A stretch of DNA of 64,000 nucleotides from Benincasa hispida (Eukaryota; Streptophyta; Magnoliopsida; Cucurbitales; Cucurbitaceae), in the NCBI RefSeq assembly GCF_009727055.1, contig NC_052355.1, positions 5,336,542-5,400,541 of the forward strand, written 5' to 3'. Each line of letters opens with the position of its first letter. The stretch's first letter is position 1. A model generated the notes under the pieces. The model was not told the origin of the DNA, did not search any database, and saw nothing but the letters and a program-made list of their open reading frames with translations. The translations under genes and the position numbers were made by a program. Positions 12,506-22,705 of the stretch are shown in pieces.

Positions 12506-13040
12506 GGCAAGTGGGAAATTTTGTACTTGGTCTTAGTGCGCTGGTTTATTCTTTTTACTTGTATTTATCTTGTACACCCACTCGCTTTAGGACCGGGTCA
12601 TGTAGTTTGTAAACACATGTATGAACAAACATTTGTGATGTAATAATATGAGATATTTTCTTCACCATTGTCTATGAAATATGGGATATTTTAATTGCAT
12701 TAATCACAAACCAATAAACTAAGATCCATGGTTATTGTTATAACTTAAGTATGTATGTGGAGACACACAAGTGGACCATGCATTAAGTGATAACCTAAAT
12801 GGTCTGTAGTATATGGATAAAGGGGGGAAACCTTATCCTTGTGACATTACGGATACGACCCGCTTTGTAGATGTTACAAGTGTTGTAAAGTGCTACAGAT
12901 GGTCTAATCCTGATCATTAACGTGGAGACATATGAGCGGGGTATCCTATGAAAAAGAGTTTGTATAAGACCAGACCACGAAATGTTTAGTCACGTTATAT
13001 AAGGCCGTTCATGACAGAGACTTTCATTTCCCTAGGACGA
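12506..13040 (+). mobile_element. Copia PPT region and truncated LTR-1 3' LTR
   Basis: GGGCAAGTGGGAAATT follows the RNase H stop as a purine tract. LTR-1 sequence then runs from about 12600 (tagtttgtaaacacatg onwards). The LTR start itself (TGTTGGGATT...) is deleted: cgctttaggacc joins straight to gggtcatgtagtttg. The LTR stops at about 13040 after only some 450 of its usual 2000 bases. Confidence 0.7.
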
Positions 13041-13800
13041 CGCCCCTCTGACTTCCAAGCTTCTCCAAAACTCGACTTCAAAATCCAACCAAAGCATGTA
13101 AAAAAAATAATGAAGCACAATACCATGGTCAATAGTCCTATTTGAGAAAAGAATCACCAACTTACCCAAATCCACAAGATCTGGCAAAACCCAACGATGG
13201 AAACTTACCCAAAATAGATCTGATGGAAACCACAATGGCGGCAGGGGCTAGGAGGCGTCGAACGAACGGGACTGGCTAGTGGAGGCTTCAGCCGACGGCG
13301 AGCCGAAGAGAGATGGAAGAATGCTTGGGGGTCACAACTAGTGCAAACGGTAGCGCGACGTGGCGGAGGAGATTGGCTGGGAGGCAGACGACGCGACGGG
13401 CCAAGCGAATCTGGCACGGATGCTCGTGAATGGAAGGCATTAGGTGAGACGGCAGAGGGGATCTAGACGATCGCTGCTTGCTGACGAGACCAAGTCGACC
13501 TGCATGCGAATGGTGGCCCACGAACGATCAACAAACTGGTGGCGGCTCGATCGGACGCACGGTGCCGGCTGGAGAGGAGATGGTCGGCGGCTGCTAAGGC
13601 ACACAGAGAGGGTCGTTGGGCTGTCTCTTATACACATCTAGATGTGTATAAGAGACAGGCCCACGAACGATCGACAAACTGGTGGTGGCTCGATCGGACA
13701 TAGGTAGTGGCCGGCTGGAGAAAAGGCAGTTGGGCGAGGCTAGGGCACGAAGAAGAAGATGAAGATGGGGGTCTAGGAAAAACGTGAGAGGTGAGGGAGA
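13041..13800. other. GC-rich unclassified stretch, two copies joined by an adapter
   Basis: Markedly more GC-rich than its surroundings, with short open frames on both strands but no recognisable protein. The part from 13516 (cccacgaacgatcaacaaac) is repeated with differences right after the adapter at 13659 (cccacgaacgatcgacaaac), so the two sides are different copies of one sequence brought together at an artificial join. It could be a transposon 5' region. I assign no function. Confidence 0.5.
13621..13658. other. Nextera mate-pair junction adapter (artefact)
   Basis: CTGTCTCTTATACACATCT (13621-13639) followed immediately by its reverse complement AGATGTGTATAAGAGACAG (13640-13658). These are two 19-base Tn5 mosaic ends in the exact form of the Nextera mate-pair circularisation junction. 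It is library sequence left in the assembly, so the join at this point is unsafe. Confidence 0.97.
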
Positions 13801-13959
13801 GAAAGAATTTATTTATAAATAATTATTAATAATAATAATATATAAAATAAAATACTTTATTTTATTTTATCATATATCATTTTATATTATTTTATTCTTT
13901 CTCTTCTAATTTTTTTTTAATCCCTGTAGATATTCGTTTGTGCATAAATTTCTAAACTA

Positions 13960-14254
13960 TAACTTGACCACAATATCAAGCTATAATGGTCAAATTATGC
14001 AATGCGAATGTCATTAATGAAGAAAAATGATTTCATAACATAGTTAGTAATTAGTCCTTAATTAGAGTGTAATTGCTAAACAGAATGGTCATTAAATAAG
14101 AAAAATGAGCTATACGCACTAATTATTAGCCCTCAAATAGGGTGCAAATGCAATTACTAAACCGAAGTGTTCCTAAATAAGAAAAATACAGATAATCTTA
14201 ATTTAGGTTCATTATTCCTTTCCTTATCACATTCCATATTTAATTTTTCATATC
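13960..14254 (+). promoter_or_regulatory. PR-1 upstream region: W-boxes and 79-base imperfect repeats
   Basis: TTGACC at 13964-13969 and its reverse complement GGTCAA at 13988-13993 form an inverted pair of W-boxes, the binding core of WRKY factors that commonly control PR-1 genes. From about 13985 to 14188 the sequence holds three imperfect tandem copies, period 78-80, each ending in a version of taaataagaaaaat (ends at about 14030, 14108 and 14188). The last two also share ttagycctyaa and ttgctaaac/ttactaaac. Function is inferred from motif and position only. Confidence 0.5.
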
Positions 14255-14260
14255 TATAAA
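14255..14260 (+). promoter_or_regulatory. TATA box of PR-1 gene
   Basis: TATAAA within ctataaattccc, 55 bases before the start codon. This predicts transcription starting at about 14285-14290 and a short 5' leader. Confidence 0.6.
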
Positions 14261-14314
14261 TTCCCTTCACTTCATATCTCAAAACCTACCCTTTTAATCT
14301 AATTTTTTTTCGAT

Positions 14315-14812
14315 ATGTGGACTCAAAAGCCTCTCATGGCCATTTTCTTAGCTACTTTCATGTTCGTCCTATGCCAAACTCATGCACAAAACTCCCCTCG
14401 TGACTATGTTGCATTACATAATCGAGCTCGTGCACAAGTTAGGGTTGGCCCCGTTACATGGAATAAAACAATAGCGGCCTATGCTCAAGCCTATGCCAAT
14501 AAAAGGAGGAATGATTGTGCGATGGTTTACTCAGGTGGGCCTTATGGCGAAAACATAGCCGCAGGCTACTACCCAGAGATCACTGGAGCGTTTGCAATGA
14601 AGTTGTGGCTGGAGGAGAAACCTCTATACAATTACACATCAAATTTGTGCATCAAGGGCGAGTGTAACCACTACACTCAGGTAGTGTGGCGAAACTCGGT
14701 GCATATTGGATGTGCTAGAGTGCCTTGTAAAAGTAACTCTCAATTTGTTATATGTAATTATCATCCTCCTGGAAATATCTTTGGACAAAGGCCTTATGAT
14801 TCTCCACTCTAA
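14315..14812 (+). CDS. Pathogenesis-related protein 1 (PR-1), secreted CAP-domain protein
   Basis: An uninterrupted 165-residue, intronless gene, the usual size and structure of plant PR-1 genes. Residues 1-24 form a hydrophobic signal peptide (AIFLATFMFVLC core) with cleavage likely after HA, before QNSPRDYVALHNRARA. The CAP domain follows, with the conserved LHN (His), GPYGENIA (Glu), CNHYTQVVWR (His) and GCARVPC blocks and six cysteines in the mature part, enough for the three disulfides of the family. The C-terminus holds CNYHPPGNIFGQRPY, the site from which the CAPE peptide is released in other PR-1 proteins. PR-1 proteins are apoplastic defence proteins reported to bind sterols and to act against oomycetes. 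The first ATG fits the signal peptide and the TATA spacing. It is the only intact gene I find here. Which PR-1 paralogue it is cannot be told. Confidence 0.95.
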   Translation: MWTQKPLMAIFLATFMFVLCQTHAQNSPRDYVALHNRARAQVRVGPVTWNKTIAAYAQAYANKRRNDCAMVYSGGPYGENIAAGYYPEITGAFAMKLWLEEKPLYNYTSNLCIKGECNHYTQVVWRNSVHIGCARVPCKSNSQFVICNYHPPGNIFGQRPYDSPL

Positions 14813-14958
14813 ATAGGAATGTAGTTTTTTTGGGATATGCTCCCCTATCGAGCCTAACTACTCTTTCATAATTGAAATTGATACTATGTATTATTGTCAA
14901 CTATAATGGGATGGACAAACCTAATAGTTTGTGGAGTCTACATTATTGAATATGCAAT

Positions 14959-14964
14959 AATAAA
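14959..14964 (+). terminator. Possible polyadenylation signal of PR-1
   Basis: AATAAA about 150 bases after the stop codon, in AT-rich sequence. It is a plausible plant near-upstream element. Plant signals are loose, so confidence is modest. Confidence 0.4.
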
Positions 14965-16810
14965 TCTTCTTATTACATGTTTATAACTACATGGAGCATT
15001 TGCAAATAAAACACAAATGGTAAATTATTGTTAAAGTAATATCAATATCATTTCTTGACCTAGAAAATTTTGGTTATTATTAGAAATGGTTAATTTTGTC
15101 GGCTACATTATTAGCAACGGTTAATAGTCAATAATCCTAAGTCAATTTTTGATTAACCAAGATTAATTAATTTTAGTTATATAAAATTCGTCCCCAAAGG
15201 AAAACATTATTTTTGTGTTAATAATTTTGCATCTTAAACTTGTGAAAATCGTAAGTAATCTATAATTAAATTATTATAACTTAACCACAAGTTTAGGAAA
15301 GCAAAAAAATCCACGCTCATTTATTTATATCTAAATAATTTCTCTCTTCTAAAAAAATCACTTACTTACTGACGCAGACAATGACAATAATATAATACAA
15401 CACTCAAAAAGTGCTCTTCTAGGGCTTAGGATTAAGTTAGTTTTGACCATTAAATGTGTACTTTTATGCTTTTCTGTCTTGTTTTGTAGGAATCGACTAT
15501 TTTGAATGAACATTAAAGACTTTGAAGCAATAATAGAGAAAATAGGGCCTAAAGACCCAATTTGAAATCTAAGGCATTGAAAGATGAAGACTATGGGCCA
15601 AAAAGATGTCTCGAAGCGTAGCTCAATGCGTTGAACCTGTGAGCAAGGGTTGTAATGGTTATTTTTAGCATTGTGACCCTATCATGTTGGGATAAAAATT
15701 GCTCTTTATGTCATAACTTCTGGAGTAGGTGGCCATCTTGGGCAATGATCGCTCGTCTTCTTCATTTTTTACCCTTTATCCATCTACATTATTAGATTCA
15801 TTGATTTTGAAATTTAGGTGAATCTAATATGCGACTACACAAGTCAAAGACAATGTTACAAATAATATAGAAGACAATAAACTAAACTTTTAGAATAAAA
15901 TAAAGATAAACACCTAGAGATTAGTGCCCCAGTTCAATGCAATCACATCTATGTTTGGAGACAACATGGCTGAAGAAAATAGCTTCACTAAAAAGTGTTA
16001 AGCAATCAAAATGAAACACTTATATGTTAAAAAACTTCTATAAAGAATCTCAAAGAGCATACTTCTATCGAAGATTTTATGCTCCCCTAAACCTAGGATT
16101 CCCTTCTTGTTTTATCACTCTTTTCATCTTCTTATTTGAAATGCACTTCAAACAAGATAACTTATAATACCCCTATAAACAAAAATCTCTCCTAGAACTA
16201 AAACTTATACTCCTCCAAGTACAAAACCAATTTAAAAACCTATTCTTTAGTGAAGTAGAAACAAGAACATATGTTGCAGTACAAGACAATAGCCACAACC
16301 TCACAACGAGGAATACACTATTGTTTTTAGCACAATGCCCTAACTCGAAATCATCTACATGAATTCGTCAAAAGGGCTAACCTTACAAACCAAGAGGAAA
16401 CTTAATATTTATAATCCCTATAAGGAAACAATTTTGTAAGGGCAAACAATCTTTCCTAGGACGAAAATAGAAAATAACTTCAAAAAATATACAACAAATA
16501 GAAAAAAATATTCCGTAGAAAAAAATAGTTCAGACACCCAAGATGTTCTTGACAAATGTAAAAACATGTAAAATTTTCATGTCTTTGAGGTGGAAAAAAG
16601 CTAATTTTTTTTTTGGATAGATGCGATGACTTGGAGTTTAAGAGGAATGGATGATTGAGGACATCATTGAAGGATGTTCCAGAACTTGAGGACAAGAGTC
16701 AAGAGACTTGCTTCTTTCTCCTTCTTTTGCGTGGCTTTTATTTCTTTGTTTTTGGATATGTTATGGGTTGCCTATGTTTATATCAAATCAATAAGTTTCT
16801 AAGTTCATTA
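14965..16810. other. Intergenic DNA without a recognised gene
   Basis: AT-rich sequence with only short, unconvincing open frames on both strands. No LTR start, PPT or coding domain was recognised. It may hold old, unrecognisable transposon DNA. Confidence 0.5.
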
Positions 16811-18310
16811 TGAAGGGATCGAATCCCACAAAAACGTGAGCGATCACTTTGCTATTAATTTTGATTTGAAAATTAGTAACATAGAAAAGAAAAACATACA
16901 TGGTTAAGCAGAGGAAAATAGAGGGAAGAGAAGGATTACCTCTGAAGACACCTCTTCAAATCTTCTCCATAATAATACTCCACTCGTTATCAATGAACTA
17001 ATCTCCTCACGAATAGTGACGCCATGAAAAGAGTCGTCCCTGATATTCTGGTAAGGATTGATTATGTGGAAACCTCTTTTGAAAGTAGGAATGGAATTTT
17101 ACATAAGAACATGCTTCTCTATAAACAATCAAGAAACAAAGATGTTGAGAGAGACAAGTGTCTTTTTTTCGTAAAAAACTTCCCTTCCACAAATGAAAAC
17201 TTATCTTCATTTAAAAGGCTGCACTCACTTCCCCACTCCCCTTTGCAGTGGAGTTTTTATTTTTATTTAATTTATAATTAACTTAATTTAATTTAAATTA
17301 AATTAATTAATTAACTAATTTAATATGTCATATTTAATTAAATATAATTTTGAATCATATTCAAATGTATACCTGTCTCACTTATATATTTCATATGAAT
17401 CTCATTCATAATGAATATTAACTTGTAGTTTTAATATGAATCCAATTCATATTATTTTAATATTTGAATCTCATTAAAAACTTAATACTCTCATATTAGA
17501 TGGTTTAATTTTGAATCTCACTCAAAAATGAGTACATCATATAATGTATTTATATACATTATATTAATTGTATGTCATACAATTAACATAAATTCTGTTT
17601 AACCAATTTGAACAATCCAAATTCTTTCAAAACTAATAATCCTTGTTTTAATAAATATTTGTTAACTATGGGCACTTCACTAAAGACTTATAGTTGTATT
17701 CTTATAAATTGTAGAATATTTTGCATCCATAGATTTAATCATTATAACTAAGTCAGTCCTTCACAAGTTGTTCGTAATTACAGCTGGGTCAAATTACCGT
17801 TTTACTCTTGTAATTACCTCTTACTCCTTAAGTAGCACGAGTCCTCTAATGAATAACTTCTTTATAGTACAACTATAAACCAAGTCCCTCTTGAGTTAGT
17901 GAGATGGTGGAGCTACATTGTTCATGTCTCAGAGTCAGTACTTAAGGAAATAACTCATCTACTTACCTTATAGGCATGAAGGAGTGAATTCTATCTTGTG
18001 TAGCTATGCTTTCAACTCCTTACTCGGTCTTGTCTCCAAAATGGTAGGAGTATTGAGTTGATGACTTGGGCCACTCTCACCCATACAAATTAAAAGACGG
18101 TCCACCATAGGTAAGAGTTCATAACTCACTCAGGATTGAGATCGATTTACATATGGTAATCGTTTGGAGTATTAATCTCTTCAGTCAATGACGTATTACA
18201 AAGAGAGATTAAATATTTTGTGGTCCTGTCTTATTATACAAACACATTGTATAGGATACCTCTACTCACATTCCTCTACATAAATGATTTGGAGAAAATC
18301 ATTTGTAACA
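16811..18310 (-). mobile_element. LTR-1 copia LTR, minus strand, start truncated
   Basis: On the plus strand it begins TGAAGGGATCGAATCCC, the reverse complement of the ...CCTTCA end of LTR-1. Family landmarks follow in reverse order: an acctctgaagacacctcttc block, the AT-rich middle, cttcacaagttgttcgtaa, and gtctccaaaatggtaggag. The family's first 200 or so bases are missing near 18310. No gene. Confidence 0.7.
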
Positions 18311-18460
18311 TTTACAAAAAAAATGATGGATAAATAAAGGTAAAAAATGATTCAACCTTTTAGGCACTATGCCTTAAAAGACGCGCCCGTATCATGCCAA
18401 GATAGTGAATTACGTATGCACAAAAAATTACTCCTATTTGGTCTTGTGTCAAGTTCCTTT

Positions 18461-18812
18461 TGTTGGAGTTAATGTCATAAATCGAGTGTCACTGGTAATT
18501 TGTAAAGACAAATTATATATCTAATAAAATAAGAGGTATTATTAATGTTTAGACTGCATTAAATCAATCCAATGAACTAAGATCTAATGAGACATGCAGG
18601 TGGATCACGTTTAAGTGATAATCTTAACCGTCTATAGTAGATAGATAAGACTAGATACCTTATCCTGGTGACACCATGAATACGGCCTGCTTTGTAGATG
18701 TTACAATTATTGTAAAGTGCTACAAATGATCTGATCCTGATCGTTTAAGTGGAGACATGTGAGTGGGGGTATTCTATACCAAGAGTTTATATAAGACCAA
18801 ATTGCGAAATGA
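18461..18812 (+). mobile_element. LTR-1 start fragment, plus strand
   Basis: Starts TGTTGGAGTTAATGTCATAA and carries the first 350 bases of LTR-1 (gtagatagataagactag, tagatgttacaattattg, ataagaccaaattgcg). It stops where the 3' LTR of the minus-strand copia begins (18818). It is therefore probably the target LTR into which that copia element inserted. The other half of the target was not found. Confidence 0.6.
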
Positions 18813-18817
18813 ACCTG

Positions 18818-21800
18818 TGAAGGTCTTTGAGCGAAAACATGGGGATTGGTCCAAGTTTTATTTTCAAAAAATCAAAATTATAGAATACAAATATTATGCA
18901 TAATCACAAATTTACAGCATGTAAACATAAATGAAAAAGAGAGAATTAGGGTGAGCGAAGACTTACCCTTGAAGAACCTTTCTTCACGAAAACCAATTCC
19001 CTTCTCCGAATTTGTCACAAACAATCACAAATAGAAAAATAATCCAAATGAACACCACCACAATAAGAACCTCCTGTATTCTCTTTGGGGATTAGAATCA
19101 CTAAGGAGCCGTGAGGTCTTAAATTTATGAAAGAGAGGGAGAAAACTGAGAGGAATTTTGTTTAAAAGAATATTGGGAGCCACTTTTCCACACACGCACT
19201 AAATAGAGAGAAATAGGGGAAATGGAGGGGCCGGCCAGTAGATTCGTCGTCGCCTGTGAATGCTCACCTACACAAATAAAATTTTTGTGCACCGAACTAA
19301 CCCCTTATACTAACTAGTAGTACAAGTAGCAAGTTCGGGGTCTTACGATTGAGAGTTGAATATCGATTCTTCAAAGATTTGAACTTGTAGGAAGTAACCA
19401 AAAAGGGGGCGGGGGGTTGTGAAAAATTGTGAAATAAATTGCAAGAAAACAGGGTAATTATAGTTTAGTTCATTCCTCATCAATTCTATCATAGACTAAT
19501 CAAAAGATGCATGAGAATATTCGAATTAAAACTTAGTCTACTCGATTAGAATCCTACTCGGTAGTCCATAAAATCAAGTTAATTAACAGAAAAGTGACAA
19601 TCCTTAACTAATCAATCAATCAACATGCATTAAGATTCAAGGAAAAGCTAAGCCAATTAATTGATTTCGATTATCTAACCAATTAACTGAGCGAGATTTA
19701 TCCAAGTTATAAAGTAAATGCTTGCTAATTGGAATCCCAAATTAACACAACAAACTAACTTAACTCATGCTTCTAGGTGACGACTACCTAATGATTACAA
19801 ATTAGGGCTAATTAAAGCAATAAATTAAACATGCATAGCTAATTTGTCAGATTATCCTATACACGAAAGTTGAAGAATATGCTCAAGATAAAATCTCATA
19901 AATTCATAATAAAACTCACAGAATTACAATAAGAGTCTCAAGAATTGAATTGGAACAAAACTAAGTTCTTACCCTTTAGCTAGATCAAAGAGCTAAAATG
20001 AGGCTGGAATAGAGCGACGATGCCCAAGATCGGGTGTACTCGGCGCGATGTAATCGACGACCCAAAATTTTCTTTTATAAAACTACCACAGCGACACAAC
20101 GGTAGGAAGAGCATTGCAATGCTACAGCGCATAATGGTTGAGCATCAAGCAAGCGTCACAACGCTACCTTGACACAGTGTTGCGTGCACGCTGAGGCTGT
20201 ACATCCGTCAAACCACGTAGCATTGCAACGCTTTAGGGGAGCATTACAACATTGCCTATTCTGTCGTAGAGCGTTTGAGGGCAGCGTTGACGAGCAGTGC
20301 GATAGTGGCATTGGAGCATCTTCGAAGCATTGCAATGCTTGGGGCAGTGTTGCAACGCTCCCCTGCATCCTAGCATTCTGTCCAATGGGTTTGAGGTAGC
20401 GTTGGACTTAGGTTTAATGAGAGTGTTGCAACGCTCGATAGGGTAGCATTCTTCATTCCTTCGTCATTTGATCAATTTAGCTCCTAACTTCGTCACTTTG
20501 GCACCTTTTTGTCCCAAACGCTTAATCTGACTGCTTTACACTCGAGTCCTACAAAATAATGAATTTAACCAAATTAAGTAGCTAAACAACTCTGAGCTAA
20601 GCAGAAGAAGATAGCACATTACTAGTGCTATCAGGCAGTTACAACTCACTCCCAAAACCATTTTTCAAAAATTAATTAAAATAATTTATTTAAAAAATAT
20701 TTAATATATATTTATATGATAACTACTTTATCGTATAATATATATTAAACTATATGCTTTATCTAAATAGCACATAACCTATAGTTTAATATTGTATCAA
20801 ATACATTATAACCTATAGTTTTCATTCTCTCAACAATGCATGATATTTAATATAAATCATATTTATATTAAAATTTAATTACATGAATCCAATTGACATA
20901 ATTAATATTTAAATCATATTCAAATATTTATTTCCTCTCAAATAATGTATCAAAAACATTATAGTACTTATATCATATATAATTAAGTAAAATTAATTAT
21001 ATCACATATAATTAATTTCCTCAAATAATTTGAACAATTCAAATTAATCCAAAATTGATTCTCATTAAATCCCTGTTGAGCTATAGAGGGGACCTCATGG
21101 ACTTGTAGATTGAAGCTCCAGTGATACTTGAATAATTAATTAAACTCCTTTAATTAAATTATTCAACATCCATTAACTGACGAGCACTTCACTAAAGACC
21201 AATAGCTACACTCTTCACACTACAGATACAATTAATAAGTCAACAGTGCAATGACCCTTCACAAATTGCTCGTAAGTATAGCTGGACATTACTGATTTGC
21301 CCCTATAGTTACATCTAACTACTTAAGAGCCATTGATCCCTCTAATGAATAATAAGTCATAGTCCAACTATGACCAAACCCCTCTCGGGCTAGAAAAGGG
21401 TGTGGCGCCACATTGTTCAAGCCCCGAAATCAGCCTTTAAGGGAGTAATTTATCTACTTACCCCGACATTAGGGAAGGAGTGAATTCTGTCTTCTGTAGC
21501 TGTGTTCCTAGCTCGCCAATCTGACGAATCCCCAATATGCTAGGCTTATTAAGTTGGCGATCTGGCCATGAAGGAGTTCACAACTCACAAAGGAGTCAGG
21601 TCATGTCACCTATGGTCATCATGGTGAAATGTAAGTCTCTATTATAAACGGTGTTATATAATGAGACTAGTTATTTCATGGTTTGGTATTATACAAACCC
21701 CTTTGTATAGAATACCCTCGCTTACATATCTATACATAAATGATCAGGATCAGATCATTTGTAGCACTTTACAACAATTGTAACATCTACAAAGCGGGTG

Positions 21801-22065
21801 TACTCGTAGTATAACAAGGATAAGGTATCCAACCTTATCCATCTACTACAAACCATTTAGGATATCACTTAAAGATGATCCACCTATATGTCACTACATA
21901 CATGTTTAAGCTACATATGATAACCTTGGATGTTAGTTTATTGGTTTATGGGTTTAATGCTACTGAGTGTCAAATAAAACATATAATATTTTATTAAATA
22001 GATCATTTGTATATTACAATTACAAACTACAGAACCCTACGAGATTTAGGGCATCAACCTCAACA
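18818..22065 (-). mobile_element. 3' LTR of the minus-strand copia element, split by an insertion
   Basis: In copia orientation the LTR begins TGTTGAGGTTGATGCCCTAA just after a purine tract (22066-22080) and ends near ...GACCTTCA at 18818, so it belongs to family LTR-1. A 1.4 kb segment of different character, about 19226-20633, interrupts it after gtgagttgtaactgcc. Without that segment the LTR is about 1.84 kb, near the 2.04 kb of the complete solo LTR at 39696. Confidence 0.7.
19226..20633 (-). mobile_element. Inserted gypsy-like LTR fragment with palindromic GCGTTGCAACGC motifs
   Basis: In minus orientation it starts TGATAGCAC, then a short loop, then GTGCTATC, a hairpin at the very edge. 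Between 20110 and 20450 it carries many copies of agcattgcaatgct or gagcgttgcaacgctc, self-complementary words spaced 30-100 bases apart. There is no coding domain. Comparison with elements A and B (LTR starting TGATAACTTG with a hairpin) suggests an LTR of a related gypsy family. The inner boundary near 19226 is approximate and no clean target duplication was found. Confidence 0.5.
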
Positions 22066-22080
22066 ATCTCCCACTTGTCC
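22066..22080 (-). other. Polypurine tract of the minus-strand copia element
   Basis: GGACAAGTGGGAGAT (minus strand) abuts the TGTTGAGG start of the 3' LTR. A second similar tract, GGGGCAAGTGGGAGATT, lies upstream at about 22172-22188, right after the RNase H reading frame. Confidence 0.7.
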
Positions 22081-22159
22081 TAAAGCTAGTGGGGTGTACA
22101 ATATATACAAGTCATACTAATATACATGTACACAAAGCAAAAAACTAGGGCATAAAACA

Positions 22160-22700
22160 CGCCTAGTAGAAAATCTCCCACTTGCCCCAGACTAGATGTG
22201 GCTTGTCCCGTAGACCCATACTCTGCAGTTGACCCTTAAACACCTTACCCATGAGGGCCTTGGTAAATGGATCGATAACGTTATGCTCTAAAGCTATATA
22301 CATGATGATCACGTCCCTTCAATGCACAGTCTCTCAGGTGAGATGATACTTTCGCTCTATGTGTTTCCTGCGCTTGTAACTCTGAGGCTTTCAGGAATTA
22401 ACCACAACACCACTATTATCACAATAAATGGTGATGGGCTTTGACATGTCTAAAATCACTTCTAGATCAGTCTGGAATTTCCTAAGCCATATGACTTCCT
22501 TAGCAGTTTCACAAATCGCTACGTACTCAGCTTCCGTAGTGGAGTTAATAATGCACCCCTGCTTGGTGCTCCACCAGACTACTGCTCCTTCCTTATGAAT
22601 GAACACTGATTCTGAAGTAAATTTCCTAGAATCTTTATCAGTCTAGGAATCAGAGTCCATGTATCCTGTAAGAATCAAATCCTTAGAACCATACACAAGC
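22160..22700 (-). pseudogene. Ty1/copia RNase H domain, fragment of the nested copia
   Basis: The minus-strand translation contains the VYGSKDLIL-type lead, then FIHKEGAVVWWSTKQGCIIN, STTEAEYVAICETAKEVIWL, ITIYCDNSGVVVNS and, after a frameshift near 22390, HIERKYHL, ALEHNVIDPFTKAL and LQSMGLRD. This is the C-terminal RNase H of copia pol, with the conserved CDNSG kept. It is broken by a frameshift and stops. The rest of the same pol gene resumes at 31293 beyond element A, and the ATGTA duplication at 22701-22705 marks where A entered. Confidence 0.85.
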
Positions 22701-22705
22701 ATGTA
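22701..22705. other. Target-site duplication of element A, left
   Basis: ATGTA between copia RNase H and the LTR that starts at 22706. The same five bases follow the other LTR at 31288-31292. Confidence 0.85.

Larger units (their letters stand above)
764..13040 (+). repeat. Segmental duplication, copy 1
   Basis: Copy 1 of a large block that recurs in the same orientation at 43667-52867. The similarity begins at tagttgaccattcaaattt (764 and 43667). It runs through the same ordered parts: unknown ORF, LTR-1 pieces, LTR-2b, minus-strand gypsy LTR, copia RNase H tail and LTR-1 start. It fails after 13030-13040, where copy 1 changes to GC-rich sequence. Copy 1 is longer mainly because its gypsy element keeps two LTRs and an internal part. 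Many point differences separate the copies. A real duplication fits best, but collapsed or expanded haplotypes in the assembly could also give this picture. Confidence 0.85.

Noticed and set aside
13032..13641. Short ORFs on both strands in the GC-rich stretch
   Set aside because: Open frames are expected in GC-rich DNA; no recognisable domain, and the region contains an artificial join.
20156..20399. Complementary ORFs of 70-76 codons
   Set aside because: They follow from the palindromic GCGTTGCAACGC repeats, which read open on both strands.
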